Assembly (NCBI GenBank): GCA_014859965.1
Contig: JACZKQ010000047.1
Span: forward strand, 1-64,000
Direction: 5' to 3'
Source: Phycisphaerae bacterium
GTDB lineage: Bacteria > Planctomycetota > Phycisphaerae > Sedimentisphaerales > Anaerohalosphaeraceae
Length of the DNA: 64,000 nt
In this document: positions 16,290 through 25,013 of the stretch, piece after piece
Numbering within the stretch: position 1 is the stretch's first letter
How the letters are laid out: every line of letters begins with the position of its first letter
Program-made: the position numbers and the translations under genes
Notes under the pieces: generated by a model
Told to the model about the DNA's origin: nothing
The model's database searches: none
Seen by the model: only the letters and a program-made list of their open reading frames with translations

Positions 16290-17630
16290 ATGAAACAGTG
16301 CTTGTGTATAGCGGCGATTGCGGCGGCGGCTTGCGGGGCGTGGGCAAAGGTGGATTTGACCACGCTGCCGGAGCGGGAGACGGTGCAGTTGACGATTTAC
16401 AACTCGGCGGATTTGACGTTAGTGCGGGAGAGCCGGCCGCTGACCTTGAAGGAAGGCGAAAACAGCTTGCAGTTTTCGTGGGAGAATACGCTGATCGATC
16501 CTACGAGCCTGGAGATGGTTCCGAAGGCGCGCGCGGGCCAGATCGAGATTTCGGAACTGGTGTACCCAGCGCGGGTGCGGAATTTGGGGCTGTGGAAGGT
16601 CCACAGCGAGGTGTCAGGCAAGGTTCCGGTGGAGATTACGTACCTGACAAGCGGGCTGTCGTGGCGGGCGTTTTACATGGGGACGCTGACGGCGGATGAG
16701 AAGGCGATGCGCTTGCAGGGGTATGTGGTGGTGACGAACAACAGCGGCGAGGATTACGCCAATGCGCAGACGCGGCTGATCGTGGGCAAGGTGCACATGA
16801 TCGATGAGATCGCGGCGCTGGCGCGGCGGCAGTATCCGTACGGGTCGCCGACGGAGGCTGTTGTGCTTGAGCGCTTACGTGACCGGCGGGATCAAGTTGA
16901 CACAAAGCTGTACTTCGGGCGTGCGGCGGGCGTCCTGGAAGAACTTTCGAAGAGGAAGGAGATTGTCAAGGAAGGCTTGAGCGAGTACTTTCTGTATACG
17001 ATCGAGGGAACGGAGACGATTCCTACCGGGTGGTCGAAGCGGCTGCCGAGCTTTGAGGCAGATGAGGTGGGGGTGGTAAACCTTTACAAGTTCGAGGAGG
17101 AACGGTATGGGGGACAGGTGGTACGATTTCTGAGCTTCAAGAACGATGCAGAGCACAAGCTTGGCGAGACGCCGATTCCGGGGGGCGTTCTGAAGGTGTA
17201 TCGGGATGTTGGCGCAGGCGGGCATCTTTCGTACGAGGGGCAGTCGGCGTTCAAGTATATCCCGGTGGACGAGGACGTAGAGCTTAATCTTGGGGCGGCT
17301 GCGGATGTGATGGTCGAGCCGAAGCTGATGAACGTTGCGATGGAGAACTATCGGTTCGATTCGCGGGGGAATATTGCGGGGTGGGACGACGTGCAGACTT
17401 ACCGGATCGAGGCGAGGAATGGTCGGGCGGTTCCAGTTAAGATAGAGATCAAGCGTAACTTTGCGACTTCGTACTGGAAGCTTACGAATGCCAGGGAGTA
17501 TGGGGAGTATGAAGTGGAGGACCTGGACACGGTGAAGTATACGCTGGCGCTGGGGGCGCAGAGCAAGCAGGCGTTCGAGTATACGGTTCGCATGTACCAG
17601 GGGAGCCGGCAGGAGGACTGGCGGGAGTGA
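16290..17630 (+). CDS. Secreted DUF4139-type protein, paralogue 1
   Basis: 446 aa with a signal peptide (MKQCLCIAAIAAAACGAWA) and an AAGGAG site a few bases upstream. The mature protein starts with VDLTTLPERETVQLTIYNSA, shared almost identically with the gene at 18906. EITYLTSGLSWRAFYMGTL and NNSGEDYANAQTRLIVGKV are the DUF4139 core. Between the conserved blocks QYPYGSP and EIVKEGLSEYFLYTIEG lies a variable charged segment (LERLRDRRDQVDTK...). No transmembrane anchor follows, so it is probably periplasmic or surface-bound. Function unknown; the E. coli relative MuiA/YfaA is also poorly understood. Confidence 0.85.
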   Translation: MKQCLCIAAIAAAACGAWAKVDLTTLPERETVQLTIYNSADLTLVRESRPLTLKEGENSLQFSWENTLIDPTSLEMVPKARAGQIEISELVYPARVRNLGLWKVHSEVSGKVPVEITYLTSGLSWRAFYMGTLTADEKAMRLQGYVVVTNNSGEDYANAQTRLIVGKVHMIDEIAALARRQYPYGSPTEAVVLERLRDRRDQVDTKLYFGRAAGVLEELSKRKEIVKEGLSEYFLYTIEGTETIPTGWSKRLPSFEADEVGVVNLYKFEEERYGGQVVRFLSFKNDAEHKLGETPIPGGVLKVYRDVGAGGHLSYEGQSAFKYIPVDEDVELNLGAAADVMVEPKLMNVAMENYRFDSRGNIAGWDDVQTYRIEARNGRAVPVKIEIKRNFATSYWKLTNAREYGEYEVEDLDTVKYTLALGAQSKQAFEYTVRMYQGSRQEDWRE

Positions 17631-17721
17631 TAGCTGCGGCGGGGTGAACCAGGGTGCGATGAAGACAGAAATTGAGTGACGAACAGCGAATTTTGAATGA
17701 TGAAGCTTTAAGGAGAGAATC

Positions 17722-18870
17722 ATGAAGGTTCGAATGAGCGTATTGACGGCGGTGGTTGCGGTACTGATCGTTATTGGGGCGGCGGAGGCGCGGATCAAGC
17801 TGGTTGCGCTTCCTGAGCGGGCGGCTACGGTTATACGGCTGGATAATCCGGCGGCGACCTTGATCGAGGAAGAGCGGGTGCTGACGCTGCAGAAGGGTCT
17901 CAATAAGGTGGACTTTTCGTGGAAGGCGGTGAGCATCGATTCGGATTCCATCCGGCTTACGGTGTTAGACCATCCGGAGGACGTGACGCTTCTGAACGTG
18001 AGCTATCCTCCGAACGAGGCGGCACTGGTGTGGGAGATCGCCAGCAGCGGCGATTATGCAGAGACGGTGCGGATCAGCTATCTTCTGAGCAATATCGACC
18101 GCCTGGTGACGTACAAGGCGATCGCCGACAAGGCGGAGACGAAGGTCGACCTGAAGAGTTACCTGGTGCTTCGGAACTTTTCCGGCGAGGACTTCGCCAA
18201 TGCGCGGGTGCTGCTGGATTACGGGGACTCGTTCGAGCAGGGCATCGCGCACGAGGAGACCAAGCAGATGCTGTTCCTGAAAGCTGACGGCGTGCCGATC
18301 ACGAAGGTGTGGAAGTGGGATTCGGCGACGCTGCCGTGGGATGCGGAGAAGCTTAACAACGAGAACGTGGGGATTCCGGTCAGTTATCGGATCGTCAACG
18401 ACAAGAAGAGCGGCCTGGGCGAGTTTTCGCTGTGGGGCGGCAAGGCGCGGCTGTTCCAGGACGACGGGCGAGAAAGCACGATTTTCCTGGGCGAAGACGG
18501 CAGTGCGGTGGTGCCGGTGGGCGAAAAGATGGAGCTGTATATCGGCGACAGCAGGGATATCGTCGTGACGCAGCGCAAGATGCAGGACAGCCGCATCAAC
18601 GTGCGAAAGAACAATCGCGGCGACGTGATTCTGTTCGACACCGACGAGGTGATTACGGCGAAGATCGAGAACTTCAAGGATTCCCCGGCCGTCCTGACGA
18701 TGATCCAGCATATCGACGGGCAGTGGGATATGGCCAAGTGCAACATGAAGTACGAGCGCAAGGATGCGTTTACGCTGGAGTTCGAGATCGAGCTGCCGGC
18801 GCGCGGCGCGGACGGCCCGGCGGTGAAGGAACTGGAGATGCACTATCATCGGCGGAACGTGCGGCAATAA
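17722..18870 (+). CDS. Secreted DUF4139-type protein, divergent paralogue
   Basis: 382 aa with signal peptide (SVLTAVVAVLIVIGAAEA) and AAGGAGAG upstream. It shares the architecture of its neighbours (LPERAATVIRLDNPAATLIE at the start, a central VDLKSYLVLRNFSGEDFANA segment, KMELYIGDSRDIVV, and a C-terminal EMHYHRRNV). Sequence identity is clearly lower and the variable loop is shorter. It lies between two near-identical paralogues, which points to an old duplication followed by a recent one. Role unknown. Confidence 0.75.
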   Translation: MKVRMSVLTAVVAVLIVIGAAEARIKLVALPERAATVIRLDNPAATLIEEERVLTLQKGLNKVDFSWKAVSIDSDSIRLTVLDHPEDVTLLNVSYPPNEAALVWEIASSGDYAETVRISYLLSNIDRLVTYKAIADKAETKVDLKSYLVLRNFSGEDFANARVLLDYGDSFEQGIAHEETKQMLFLKADGVPITKVWKWDSATLPWDAEKLNNENVGIPVSYRIVNDKKSGLGEFSLWGGKARLFQDDGRESTIFLGEDGSAVVPVGEKMELYIGDSRDIVVTQRKMQDSRINVRKNNRGDVILFDTDEVITAKIENFKDSPAVLTMIQHIDGQWDMAKCNMKYERKDAFTLEFEIELPARGADGPAVKELEMHYHRRNVRQ

Positions 18871-18905
18871 CGGCAGGCTCAACCTGATCCATAAGGAGTG
18901 ACGCA

Positions 18906-20249
18906 ATGAAACTGGGCACATACATTATCATCATCGCGACGGTGACGTGCGGAGCATGGGCGAAGGTGGACCTGACCACGCTGCCGGAGCGGGAGACGGT
19001 GCAATTAACGATTTACAACTCCGCCGATCTGACCCTGGTTCGCGAGAGCCGGCCGCTGACACTGAAGGAAGGGGCCAACAGCCTTCAATTCTCGTGGGAG
19101 AACACGCTGATCGATCCGACCAGTCTGGATATGCTGCCCAAGGCTTATGCCGGGCAGATTGAGATCAGCGAACTTGTTTATCCAGCTCGGGTCCGCAACC
19201 TGGGCCTGTGGAAGATCGACAGTGAGGTTTCCGGCAAGGTGCCTGTAGAGATCTCTTATCTGACCAGCGGTCTGACATGGCGGGCATTTTACATGGGTAC
19301 GCTGACGGCGGACGAAAAAGCGATGCGCCTGCAGGGCTACGTTGTGGTGACGAACAACAGCGGCGAGGATTATGAGAACGCGCAGACGCGGCTGATTGTG
19401 GGAAAGGTACACATGATCGACGAGATCGCGGCGCTTGCACGGCGGCAGTATCCGTACGGCTCGCCGATCGCTGTGCCTCGTGCACCCGCCGCTATGGCAG
19501 CGGCGCCTGCGCGGACTTTGGCGAGGGGGGCGGTCATGGAGATGGCTGTGATGGACACGGCGGCCGCCAAGCCGAAGGAGATTGTGAAGGAAGGACTCAG
19601 TGAGTACTTCCTGTATACTATCGAGGGTAACGAGACGATCCCAACGGGATGGTCGAAGCGCCTGCCGAGCTTCGAGGCGGACGAGGTGCCCGTGGTAAAT
19701 CTATACAAATATGAGGAAGAACGTTACGGGCCGCAGGTGATTCGCTTCTTGAGCTTCAAGAACAACGCCGAGCACAAGCTGGGCGAGACGCCGATTCCCG
19801 GAGGCGTCCTGAAGGTGTACCGCAATGCCGGCGGCGCGCAGCATCTTTCGTACACGGGGCAGTCGGCGTTTAAGTATATCCCGGTGGATGAGGACGTTGA
19901 GTTGAGCCTCGGCGCTGCTGCGGACATCGTTGTGGAGCCGCGGCTGATGGATCACGCCACGGAGAACTATCGCTTCGATTCGAAGGGCAATGTGGCGGGC
20001 TGGGATGACGTCCAGACGTATCGCATCAAAGTCAGCAATACGCGAGACATCCCCGTGAAGATCGAGATCAAACGCAACTTCCATACATCATACTGGAAGC
20101 TGACGAATAAGGGCGACTGCGGCGCCTATGAAGCCGAAGACCTCGATACCGCCAAATACACCCTCGTATTGGAACCGCAAACCAGGCGAACTTTCGAATA
20201 CGTGGTCCGTCTTTATCAGGGCACGCGGCAGGAGGACTGGCGCAAATAG
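18906..20249 (+). CDS. Secreted DUF4139-type protein, paralogue 2
   Basis: 447 aa with signal peptide (KLGTYIIIIATVTCGAWA) and AAGGAG upstream. It is the closest relative of the protein at 16290: long blocks such as VDLTTLPERETVQLTIYNSA and TTLPERETVQ...SLQFSWENTLIDP recur with few changes. The variable segment after QYPYGSP is completely different, here Ala/Pro/Met-rich (AVPRAPAAMAAAPARTLARG). It is the last gene of the array and ends 63 nt before the convergent gene. Confidence 0.85.
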   Translation: MKLGTYIIIIATVTCGAWAKVDLTTLPERETVQLTIYNSADLTLVRESRPLTLKEGANSLQFSWENTLIDPTSLDMLPKAYAGQIEISELVYPARVRNLGLWKIDSEVSGKVPVEISYLTSGLTWRAFYMGTLTADEKAMRLQGYVVVTNNSGEDYENAQTRLIVGKVHMIDEIAALARRQYPYGSPIAVPRAPAAMAAAPARTLARGAVMEMAVMDTAAAKPKEIVKEGLSEYFLYTIEGNETIPTGWSKRLPSFEADEVPVVNLYKYEEERYGPQVIRFLSFKNNAEHKLGETPIPGGVLKVYRNAGGAQHLSYTGQSAFKYIPVDEDVELSLGAAADIVVEPRLMDHATENYRFDSKGNVAGWDDVQTYRIKVSNTRDIPVKIEIKRNFHTSYWKLTNKGDCGAYEAEDLDTAKYTLVLEPQTRRTFEYVVRLYQGTRQEDWRK

Positions 20250-20278
20250 TCGGTCTCTGCGGTTGGAGTGATTGGATA

Positions 20279-20303
20279 CCGCCGGCTTAACAAGGCCCGG
20301 CGG
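20279..20303. terminator. Possible bidirectional terminator hairpin
   Basis: Inverted repeat CCGCCGG / CCGGCGG with an 11-nt loop between two convergent genes. It is not followed by a T-tract on either strand, so it would be a weak or factor-dependent terminator. Confidence 0.25.
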
Positions 20304-20312
20304 AAGGTCGGC

Positions 20313-20801
20313 TCAGTAACTCTCCGGCCCGCCGTCCACTGCCGCCGCCGCATGGATGTATTCATCGGCATCGGACGTCTGCTCGACAGGGTCATTGAAA
20401 ACCAGGCTGGTGTCGTGTGCCTGCTGCTCGTACATATGCAGGGTGGGCGACGTTTTTCCGATACGGGTAATCTGCTCCTGCAGACGTACGATCCCGTCGC
20501 GGTCGAGCCTGTCAAAGAGCACGGGCGGATAGTAGGGTTTTCGGGAGCGTGCGGACCGCTTGAGCGATTTGGCCACAACGCCGAGCACCATGAGGCCGCC
20601 GACGGCTACCAGGATGATGCCGAGCAGCGACCCAAGGCCGTAATGATTGCTCGCGGGAAGTACGGAACTGATGTGCTCAGATTCCGTAGCGGTTCCCGCT
20701 GCGTCCTGCCCATTGATCGTCGCGGGCCAAACGAGCAGGAGCATTGCGGCGGTCGTAATCACACCAGCGAGAGAACATTTGCCTGATAATTCGAGCTTCA
20801 T
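20313..20801 (-). CDS. Hypothetical single-pass or double-pass membrane protein
   Basis: 162 aa, family not recognised. An N-terminal signal or anchor segment (SLAGVITTAAMLLLVWPATI, residues about 10-29) is followed by a short extracytoplasmic stretch. A strong transmembrane helix (LGSLLGIILVAVGGLMVLGV) is at about 56-76. A basic stop-transfer region (KSLKRSARSRK) leads into a cytoplasmic tail of about 80 residues with HMYEQQAHDTS and an Ala-rich end. AAGGAG precedes the start. Its leader forms a long-range hairpin that reaches the ribosome-binding site (20808-20880). Confidence 0.65.
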   Translation of the reverse strand: MKLELSGKCSLAGVITTAAMLLLVWPATINGQDAAGTATESEHISSVLPASNHYGLGSLLGIILVAVGGLMVLGVVAKSLKRSARSRKPYYPPVLFDRLDRDGIVRLQEQITRIGKTSPTLHMYEQQAHDTSLVFNDPVEQTSDADEYIHAAAAVDGGPESY

Positions 20802-20807
20802 GATTTA

Positions 20808-20880
20808 CTCCTTTCCTGATCTTTCCTTTGCGTTCTGCACTGACGCAGAAACACAAACGTTTCGACACGATCAGGAAGGG
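20808..20880 (-). promoter_or_regulatory. Structured 5' leader overlapping the ribosome-binding site
   Basis: TTCCTGATC (20813-20821) and GATCAGGAA (20869-20877) are perfect 9-bp inverted repeats; with one mismatch the pairing extends to 20810 and 20880. Inside lies a hairpin TTCTGC / GCAGAA (20833-20838 and 20845-20850). The outer stem includes part of the AGGAG site (20812-20808) of the membrane-protein gene, so folding could hide it. A -10-like TATAAT (20934-20929, minus) lies just upstream. Confidence 0.5.
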
Positions 20881-21069
20881 AGTTAACGTAAATGCAGCAA
20901 AGGCTGTGTGGCGGACGTGCCCGAAGAAATTATAGGACGGTCATGTGAATGCTCGACGTGTCTTGGGAAGCGCTAAGCGGTAGAGACAGAACCTGCCCCT
21001 TAAGGCTCACCCTTGCACTTCCAGACTCTACGGCGTCGCTGCCCACACTTCAGCACGATGCGTGTGACA

Positions 21070-22692
21070 TTATTTCTTGCCGAAAAATGCAGATTTCTTT
21101 AACCGCATTTCGGGAGCGTAAATTTTTATGTTGTCGATGCGGCCGGAATCATCGAAGGTGCCGAATCCGATGTAACCGCAGCCGAAGGTCTTGTCTACGG
21201 CCGTCATTATGGGTTCGCTCATGTCGTCGTAGAACACCTTGATCGAACCGTCCGCCAGCTTGCGTTCGATACGCACCTTGTGCCAGATGCCGTCGCCCCA
21301 CTCGACGCCTTTGGTGGTCCTGGTGGCGATGGCGGTGCGCGGCTGACCATTGACGATGAAAATGTTGTGGGCATGCGGGTCGGCGGCGGAGGCGATATGA
21401 GTGTAGTAGAAGTGGGAGGGGTCCTGAAAGTTGTAGAAAATGCACATGTCGCGGTGGCCGTATTCCTTGCCCGTCTGTAATAGGTCGACTTCGAGGATGA
21501 AGTCGCCGAACATGCGGTCGGAGATGAGACCAATGACGATCGGCGAACGAACCTTAGGCGAATAGTCGCCGGGGCCGAGAAATTCCAGCGCGCCCCCGCC
21601 GTTGCCTTTGTCGCTCCAAAGCCACTTAGCCGGGGTGGTGAACTCAAAGTCTTTGATGGAGTCCGGATTATCGAAGTCCTGCGAGTAGACGACCTTGCAG
21701 CCCTCGGCCGTATAGTCGGCGAACTCCGCGTCGAGTTGTTCGGGTGTTCGGGCGCCTTCGTAGAAAACGATACGATGACGAAAAGAGGCGCTCTGGCCCG
21801 GCGCCAGCGTCAGGTCAAGATTCCTGGCATCCGCTTCTTTATGGCTCTTCTGGAAGGGGCCCTGCCCGAGGGGATTCGCAGTGAAGCAACCGTACCCCCG
21901 GGCGTGCCAGTACGTCGGATAGTTGATACTTTCGGGATGGTTAAGGATGGCGATGCCGTGTGTCTTGCTGTCATGCTGGCCCTGCAGGCGCATCCAGCGG
22001 GCCCGCTTGCCCCACACGCCCTTCTCGGCTTCCTGCCCTTCGCTGCTTAAGTAGCGGCCTGTGCCCCCCTGCTCTTTGAGCCACGGGGCCACCCGAACCG
22101 CCATCATGCCCTCCTTGGTGTCGCCGACGGTCACTTCCCGGTCAACCGCGGTCAGCGTAATGTCAAAGTCGATAGCGTACGCGTCGCCTTTGTGGGCGAT
22201 GAACGTCATTCGACGTTTTTCTTCAAATGTGACCTTGCCGTCCTTGCCAATCCAGTGCGCAACCGTCGCCAGAACGCCGCGGCCGGCCCCGGAAGTCATC
22301 TCCGTGATTTCTTTATGCTCGATCTTCGGCAGCGCTTGTTTGCTGTTGCCCCAGAAGTGATCGTCGTTCACGTCGACGGTGAAATAGACACCCATGTGGT
22401 GCGGGTGGTCCTTGGCCTCACCGGGGACGTCGATGAGCGGGTAGCCGCGAGTCATCATCGTGCCGGACGGCGAGTAGACGGGGAACAGTATGGGTTTCGT
22501 GAGGAGGATGCCCCGGGCCGCCATCGGTTCGACTGGGTCGATCTCGTACAGGTAGCTGGTGAATAACCTGCCGTCAACCGTCACATCGATCCGGTTGGCA
22601 TGCTTTACAAAAGCGACTTCACCGCCAAAAACCAATGTGCCGGCACAAAACACGATCAATGCGCCAATTCTGAGGAGCCTGCAAGCAACCAT
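21070..22692 (-). CDS. Secreted PmoA-family protein with C-terminal sugar-binding-like sandwich domain
   Basis: 540 aa from ATG 22692 (GGAGG upstream, signal peptide LRIGALIVFCAGTLVFGG). Residues about 25-330 match the PmoA-family (DUF6807) pattern, with DHPHHMGVYFTVDVNDDHFW as its signature and GMMAVRVAPWL. Residues about 345-540 look like a 3-keto-disaccharide hydrolase/LamG-like beta-sandwich (DFILEVDLLQTG, IWHKVRIERKLADGSIKVFY, GYIGFGTFDDSGRIDNIKIY). Despite the family name, there is no link to methane oxidation. A sugar-related role is inferred from the fold and neighbours. Its promoter is at 22730-22758. Confidence 0.78.
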   Translation of the reverse strand: MVACRLLRIGALIVFCAGTLVFGGEVAFVKHANRIDVTVDGRLFTSYLYEIDPVEPMAARGILLTKPILFPVYSPSGTMMTRGYPLIDVPGEAKDHPHHMGVYFTVDVNDDHFWGNSKQALPKIEHKEITEMTSGAGRGVLATVAHWIGKDGKVTFEEKRRMTFIAHKGDAYAIDFDITLTAVDREVTVGDTKEGMMAVRVAPWLKEQGGTGRYLSSEGQEAEKGVWGKRARWMRLQGQHDSKTHGIAILNHPESINYPTYWHARGYGCFTANPLGQGPFQKSHKEADARNLDLTLAPGQSASFRHRIVFYEGARTPEQLDAEFADYTAEGCKVVYSQDFDNPDSIKDFEFTTPAKWLWSDKGNGGGALEFLGPGDYSPKVRSPIVIGLISDRMFGDFILEVDLLQTGKEYGHRDMCIFYNFQDPSHFYYTHIASAADPHAHNIFIVNGQPRTAIATRTTKGVEWGDGIWHKVRIERKLADGSIKVFYDDMSEPIMTAVDKTFGCGYIGFGTFDDSGRIDNIKIYAPEMRLKKSAFFGKK

Positions 22693-22729
22693 AATGCCTC
22701 CTTTTACTTGGTTGATAGATATGCTTTCC

Positions 22730-22758
22730 ATCATACACCAAGACAGGCTGCAATTCAA
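22730..22758 (-). promoter_or_regulatory. Sigma-70-type promoter of the PmoA-family gene
   Basis: On the minus strand TTGAAT (22758-22753), 17 nt, TATGAT (22735-22730); the start codon is 38 nt downstream of the -10. Confidence 0.5.
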
Positions 22759-22811
22759 TACTGCAAAATACGGCCTGTTCAGGAGCATTACAGGTGCGGC
22801 GCCCGCCGATC

Positions 22812-23726
22812 TTAGACGCGACTTACGCCGTGTGCGACTTCTTCGAGTCTGCGTTTTACCTCACGGTAGACATCCTGAAACAGAGGTCCTTCCTCCACGG
22901 CCTTCAGGTCTTCAGCCAAATGGTCGGGATTCAGTGTCCCGACGAGCAGGGTATGAATGTCAGGGTGGGCCAGGGCAAACCTGAGAAGAAATTGCGTCGG
23001 CGTCTCGTTCGGGCTTCGCAGTTCGTCCAGGTTAGCCTTGTGCCACGGCAGCCAGCGCTGGCGCTGGCCGCGATAACTGATGCCCGGCTGTCCCTGGGCC
23101 AGGGCTCCCCGTATAAGCGTGCCGCATCCGGCGTGTGCCGCCTTGGAAATAGCCTCGTCGTGTTCCATCTGAAAAGCCGAATAGGGAATCTGGAACACGT
23201 CAAAACAATCCCATGTGAGGAAGGTCTCGATCTCCGGCAGGGTTGTGGAGATGCCTAACCACCGCACTTTGCCTTGCGACCGGGCGCGGTCCATAACCTC
23301 AAGAAGATTATTGTGCTCCACGTCGTCGACCGTCGGATTGTGTAGCTGCCAAATATCGATGCAATCAGTCTTGAGCCGTTTGAGACTGGTCTCCAGATTG
23401 TGAAGCAGATTCGATTTCGTCCAGATATGCGGAGTTTCGTCGTGGGCACCCCGGTAAACCACCGTGCAGCCGCACTTTGTGGCCAGATAATATTCCCGCC
23501 TTCGAGAAGCAATAAACATCCCGATGGCCTCTTCGCTTTCGCCGTAATCGTACGACGTGTCGATCACATCAATTCCGCTGTCGAGAACAGCGTTGAGAAT
23601 TGTCTCGGCCTGCCGGTTTGTAACAGGGCGGCCGTTCCAGATACGCCGGCCCCGCAACTCCATCGCCCCGAATCCCAAGCGCGCCACTTCGGCTCCCGTG
23701 CGTCCAAGTATTCTCGTTTGCATCAT
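22812..23726 (-). CDS. Aldo/keto reductase
   Basis: 304 aa, soluble. The start is MMQTRILGRTGAEVARLGFG (GGGAGG upstream). The family's Asp-Tyr pair appears in VIDTSYDYGESEE, followed by the Lys (ATKCG) and the His/Gln region WQLHNP. NADPH-dependent reductases of this kind act on aldehydes, ketones or sugars; specificity cannot be read from sequence. It is the last of a run of co-oriented minus-strand genes; spacing to the neighbours suggests it may be transcribed alone. Confidence 0.87.
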   Translation of the reverse strand: MMQTRILGRTGAEVARLGFGAMELRGRRIWNGRPVTNRQAETILNAVLDSGIDVIDTSYDYGESEEAIGMFIASRRREYYLATKCGCTVVYRGAHDETPHIWTKSNLLHNLETSLKRLKTDCIDIWQLHNPTVDDVEHNNLLEVMDRARSQGKVRWLGISTTLPEIETFLTWDCFDVFQIPYSAFQMEHDEAISKAAHAGCGTLIRGALAQGQPGISYRGQRQRWLPWHKANLDELRSPNETPTQFLLRFALAHPDIHTLLVGTLNPDHLAEDLKAVEEGPLFQDVYREVKRRLEEVAHGVSRV

Positions 23727-23775
23727 AGCCTCCCGTACTTTTAAATAATTGACGGCTTTTGCCGCACGCTTGCTT

Positions 23776-24120
23776 CTAACAGGTCAGGTGAAACGCACCG
23801 ACCACCCGACGCCCCTCCTGCTCCAGCCGATTGTACACCTGCCATGCCTCCTCAGTGCGGGCCGCCATGAGTTCGATATGGTTGTCCGCAAGGGTCTTCC
23901 GGGTCAGATCGGGCACTTTCATCATGCTCGATTCACCCTGACCGACAACCAGAACCTCAGGATCGCTTTCGAGAATGTCGCCTAAATCGTCCGGTTCGAG
24001 TCGATGCCCCACGCGCCGCCACCACTTGTCCTTGACATAACCCGGAAAGACAATGACGTCATCCTTGTACTCGGTTCCTTCAACCGTCATGACGCCGAAT
24101 TCGTATGCATTGATCTTCAT
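23776..24120 (-). CDS. Mth938-like domain protein (DUF498 family)
   Basis: 114 aa from ATG 24120, which overlaps the hydrolase stop (ATGA); a longer reading into the upstream gene is rejected. The sequence MKINAYEFGVMTVEG, then DDVIVFPGYVKDKWWRRVGH and EVLVVGQGESSMMKV follow the Mth938-like pattern, a small alpha/beta fold of unknown biochemical role (NDUFAF3 is a eukaryotic member). Coupling to an alpha/beta hydrolase gives the only hint of context. Confidence 0.75.
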   Translation of the reverse strand: MKINAYEFGVMTVEGTEYKDDVIVFPGYVKDKWWRRVGHRLEPDDLGDILESDPEVLVVGQGESSMMKVPDLTRKTLADNHIELMAARTEEAWQVYNRLEQEGRRVVGAFHLTC

Positions 24121-24815
24121 TTTTGATGCCCTCCGACGGGTTGGCGAACCAAATACCTGGCGAACCATCCCGCGGCCAGATCTGCAACGCGTTCCATTTT
24201 TCCAGGTTCCTCGAAGAGGTGGCCTGCGCCGGAAACCACCGCCATCTGTTTTTCGCAGGTGAGCTGCTCCATGGCCTGACGGTTCAGGTCAATGACAATG
24301 GCGTCGTCCCCTCCGACAATAAGGAACGTGGGCGCCTTCACCTGGGCCAGGGCCTTCCCCGCCAGGTCAGGCCGACCGCCGCGCGAGACCACAGCCGAAA
24401 CCTCGTCAGGCATCCGGGCCGCCGCCGCCAGCGCAGCCGCAGCGCCGGTACTTGCGCCGAAGCAGCCGATCTTCATTGACCCGATCTCTTCCTGGTCTCT
24501 CAGCCAGCGGATCGCCGCAACAACCCGTTCACTAAGGAGTTTGATATCGAAACGCAAATTGCGAGAGACAGCGTCGATCGATTCTTCGGTAGGAGTGAGC
24601 AGATCGATAAGGATCGTCGCCAAAAACTTCTCTTGCATGATTTGGGCCACATAGCGATTTCGCGGGCTGAATCGGCTGCTTCCGCTGCCGTGAGCAAACA
24701 ACACTAAGCCCTCGGCGTCCTGAGGGACGGTCATGTCTGCAGAAATGGTCCTCCAGCCTTTAATCGGAATGTGAACCTCCCGCTCGTTGCTGCCAAGTTC
24801 TGTGTTTTCTCTCAT
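24117..24815 (-). CDS. Alpha/beta hydrolase (dienelactone-hydrolase-like)
   Basis: 232 aa, no signal peptide. VLFAHGSGSSRFSPRN carries the oxyanion loop, CFGASTGAAAAL the nucleophile elbow (GxSxG, Ser in GASTG), LIVGGDDAIV the acid and SGAGHLFEEP the His. This variant is often found fused or adjacent to phosphoribosyltransferase domains; an unlinked phosphoribosyltransferase gene is at 52670. It is translationally coupled to the Mth938-like gene. Substrate unknown. Confidence 0.83.
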   Translation of the reverse strand: MRENTELGSNEREVHIPIKGWRTISADMTVPQDAEGLVLFAHGSGSSRFSPRNRYVAQIMQEKFLATILIDLLTPTEESIDAVSRNLRFDIKLLSERVVAAIRWLRDQEEIGSMKIGCFGASTGAAAALAAAARMPDEVSAVVSRGGRPDLAGKALAQVKAPTFLIVGGDDAIVIDLNRQAMEQLTCEKQMAVVSGAGHLFEEPGKMERVADLAAGWFARYLVRQPVGGHQK

Positions 24816-25013
24816 GTTGCCCCCCTGTTACATGCTGGTTTTCAATCTTTCTGTTTATACGCCCGCACACTTTTGACTGTGCGCCAATATATGCGCAACT
24901 CGCAAGATTGAGTGCAGCCCGTCGAACCACAGACGCCGCGGACAGTTTTATCAGACACACGTTCTGAATGCCTTGCACCGGTTCACTCCGCCCAAAGCAA
25001 AATAAGAATTCGC

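Noticed and set aside
16875-18921. Long minus-strand frames of 358 and 318 aa
   Set aside because: Antisense to the DUF4139 array; His/Arg/Leu-rich without domains, ribosome-binding sites or promoters.
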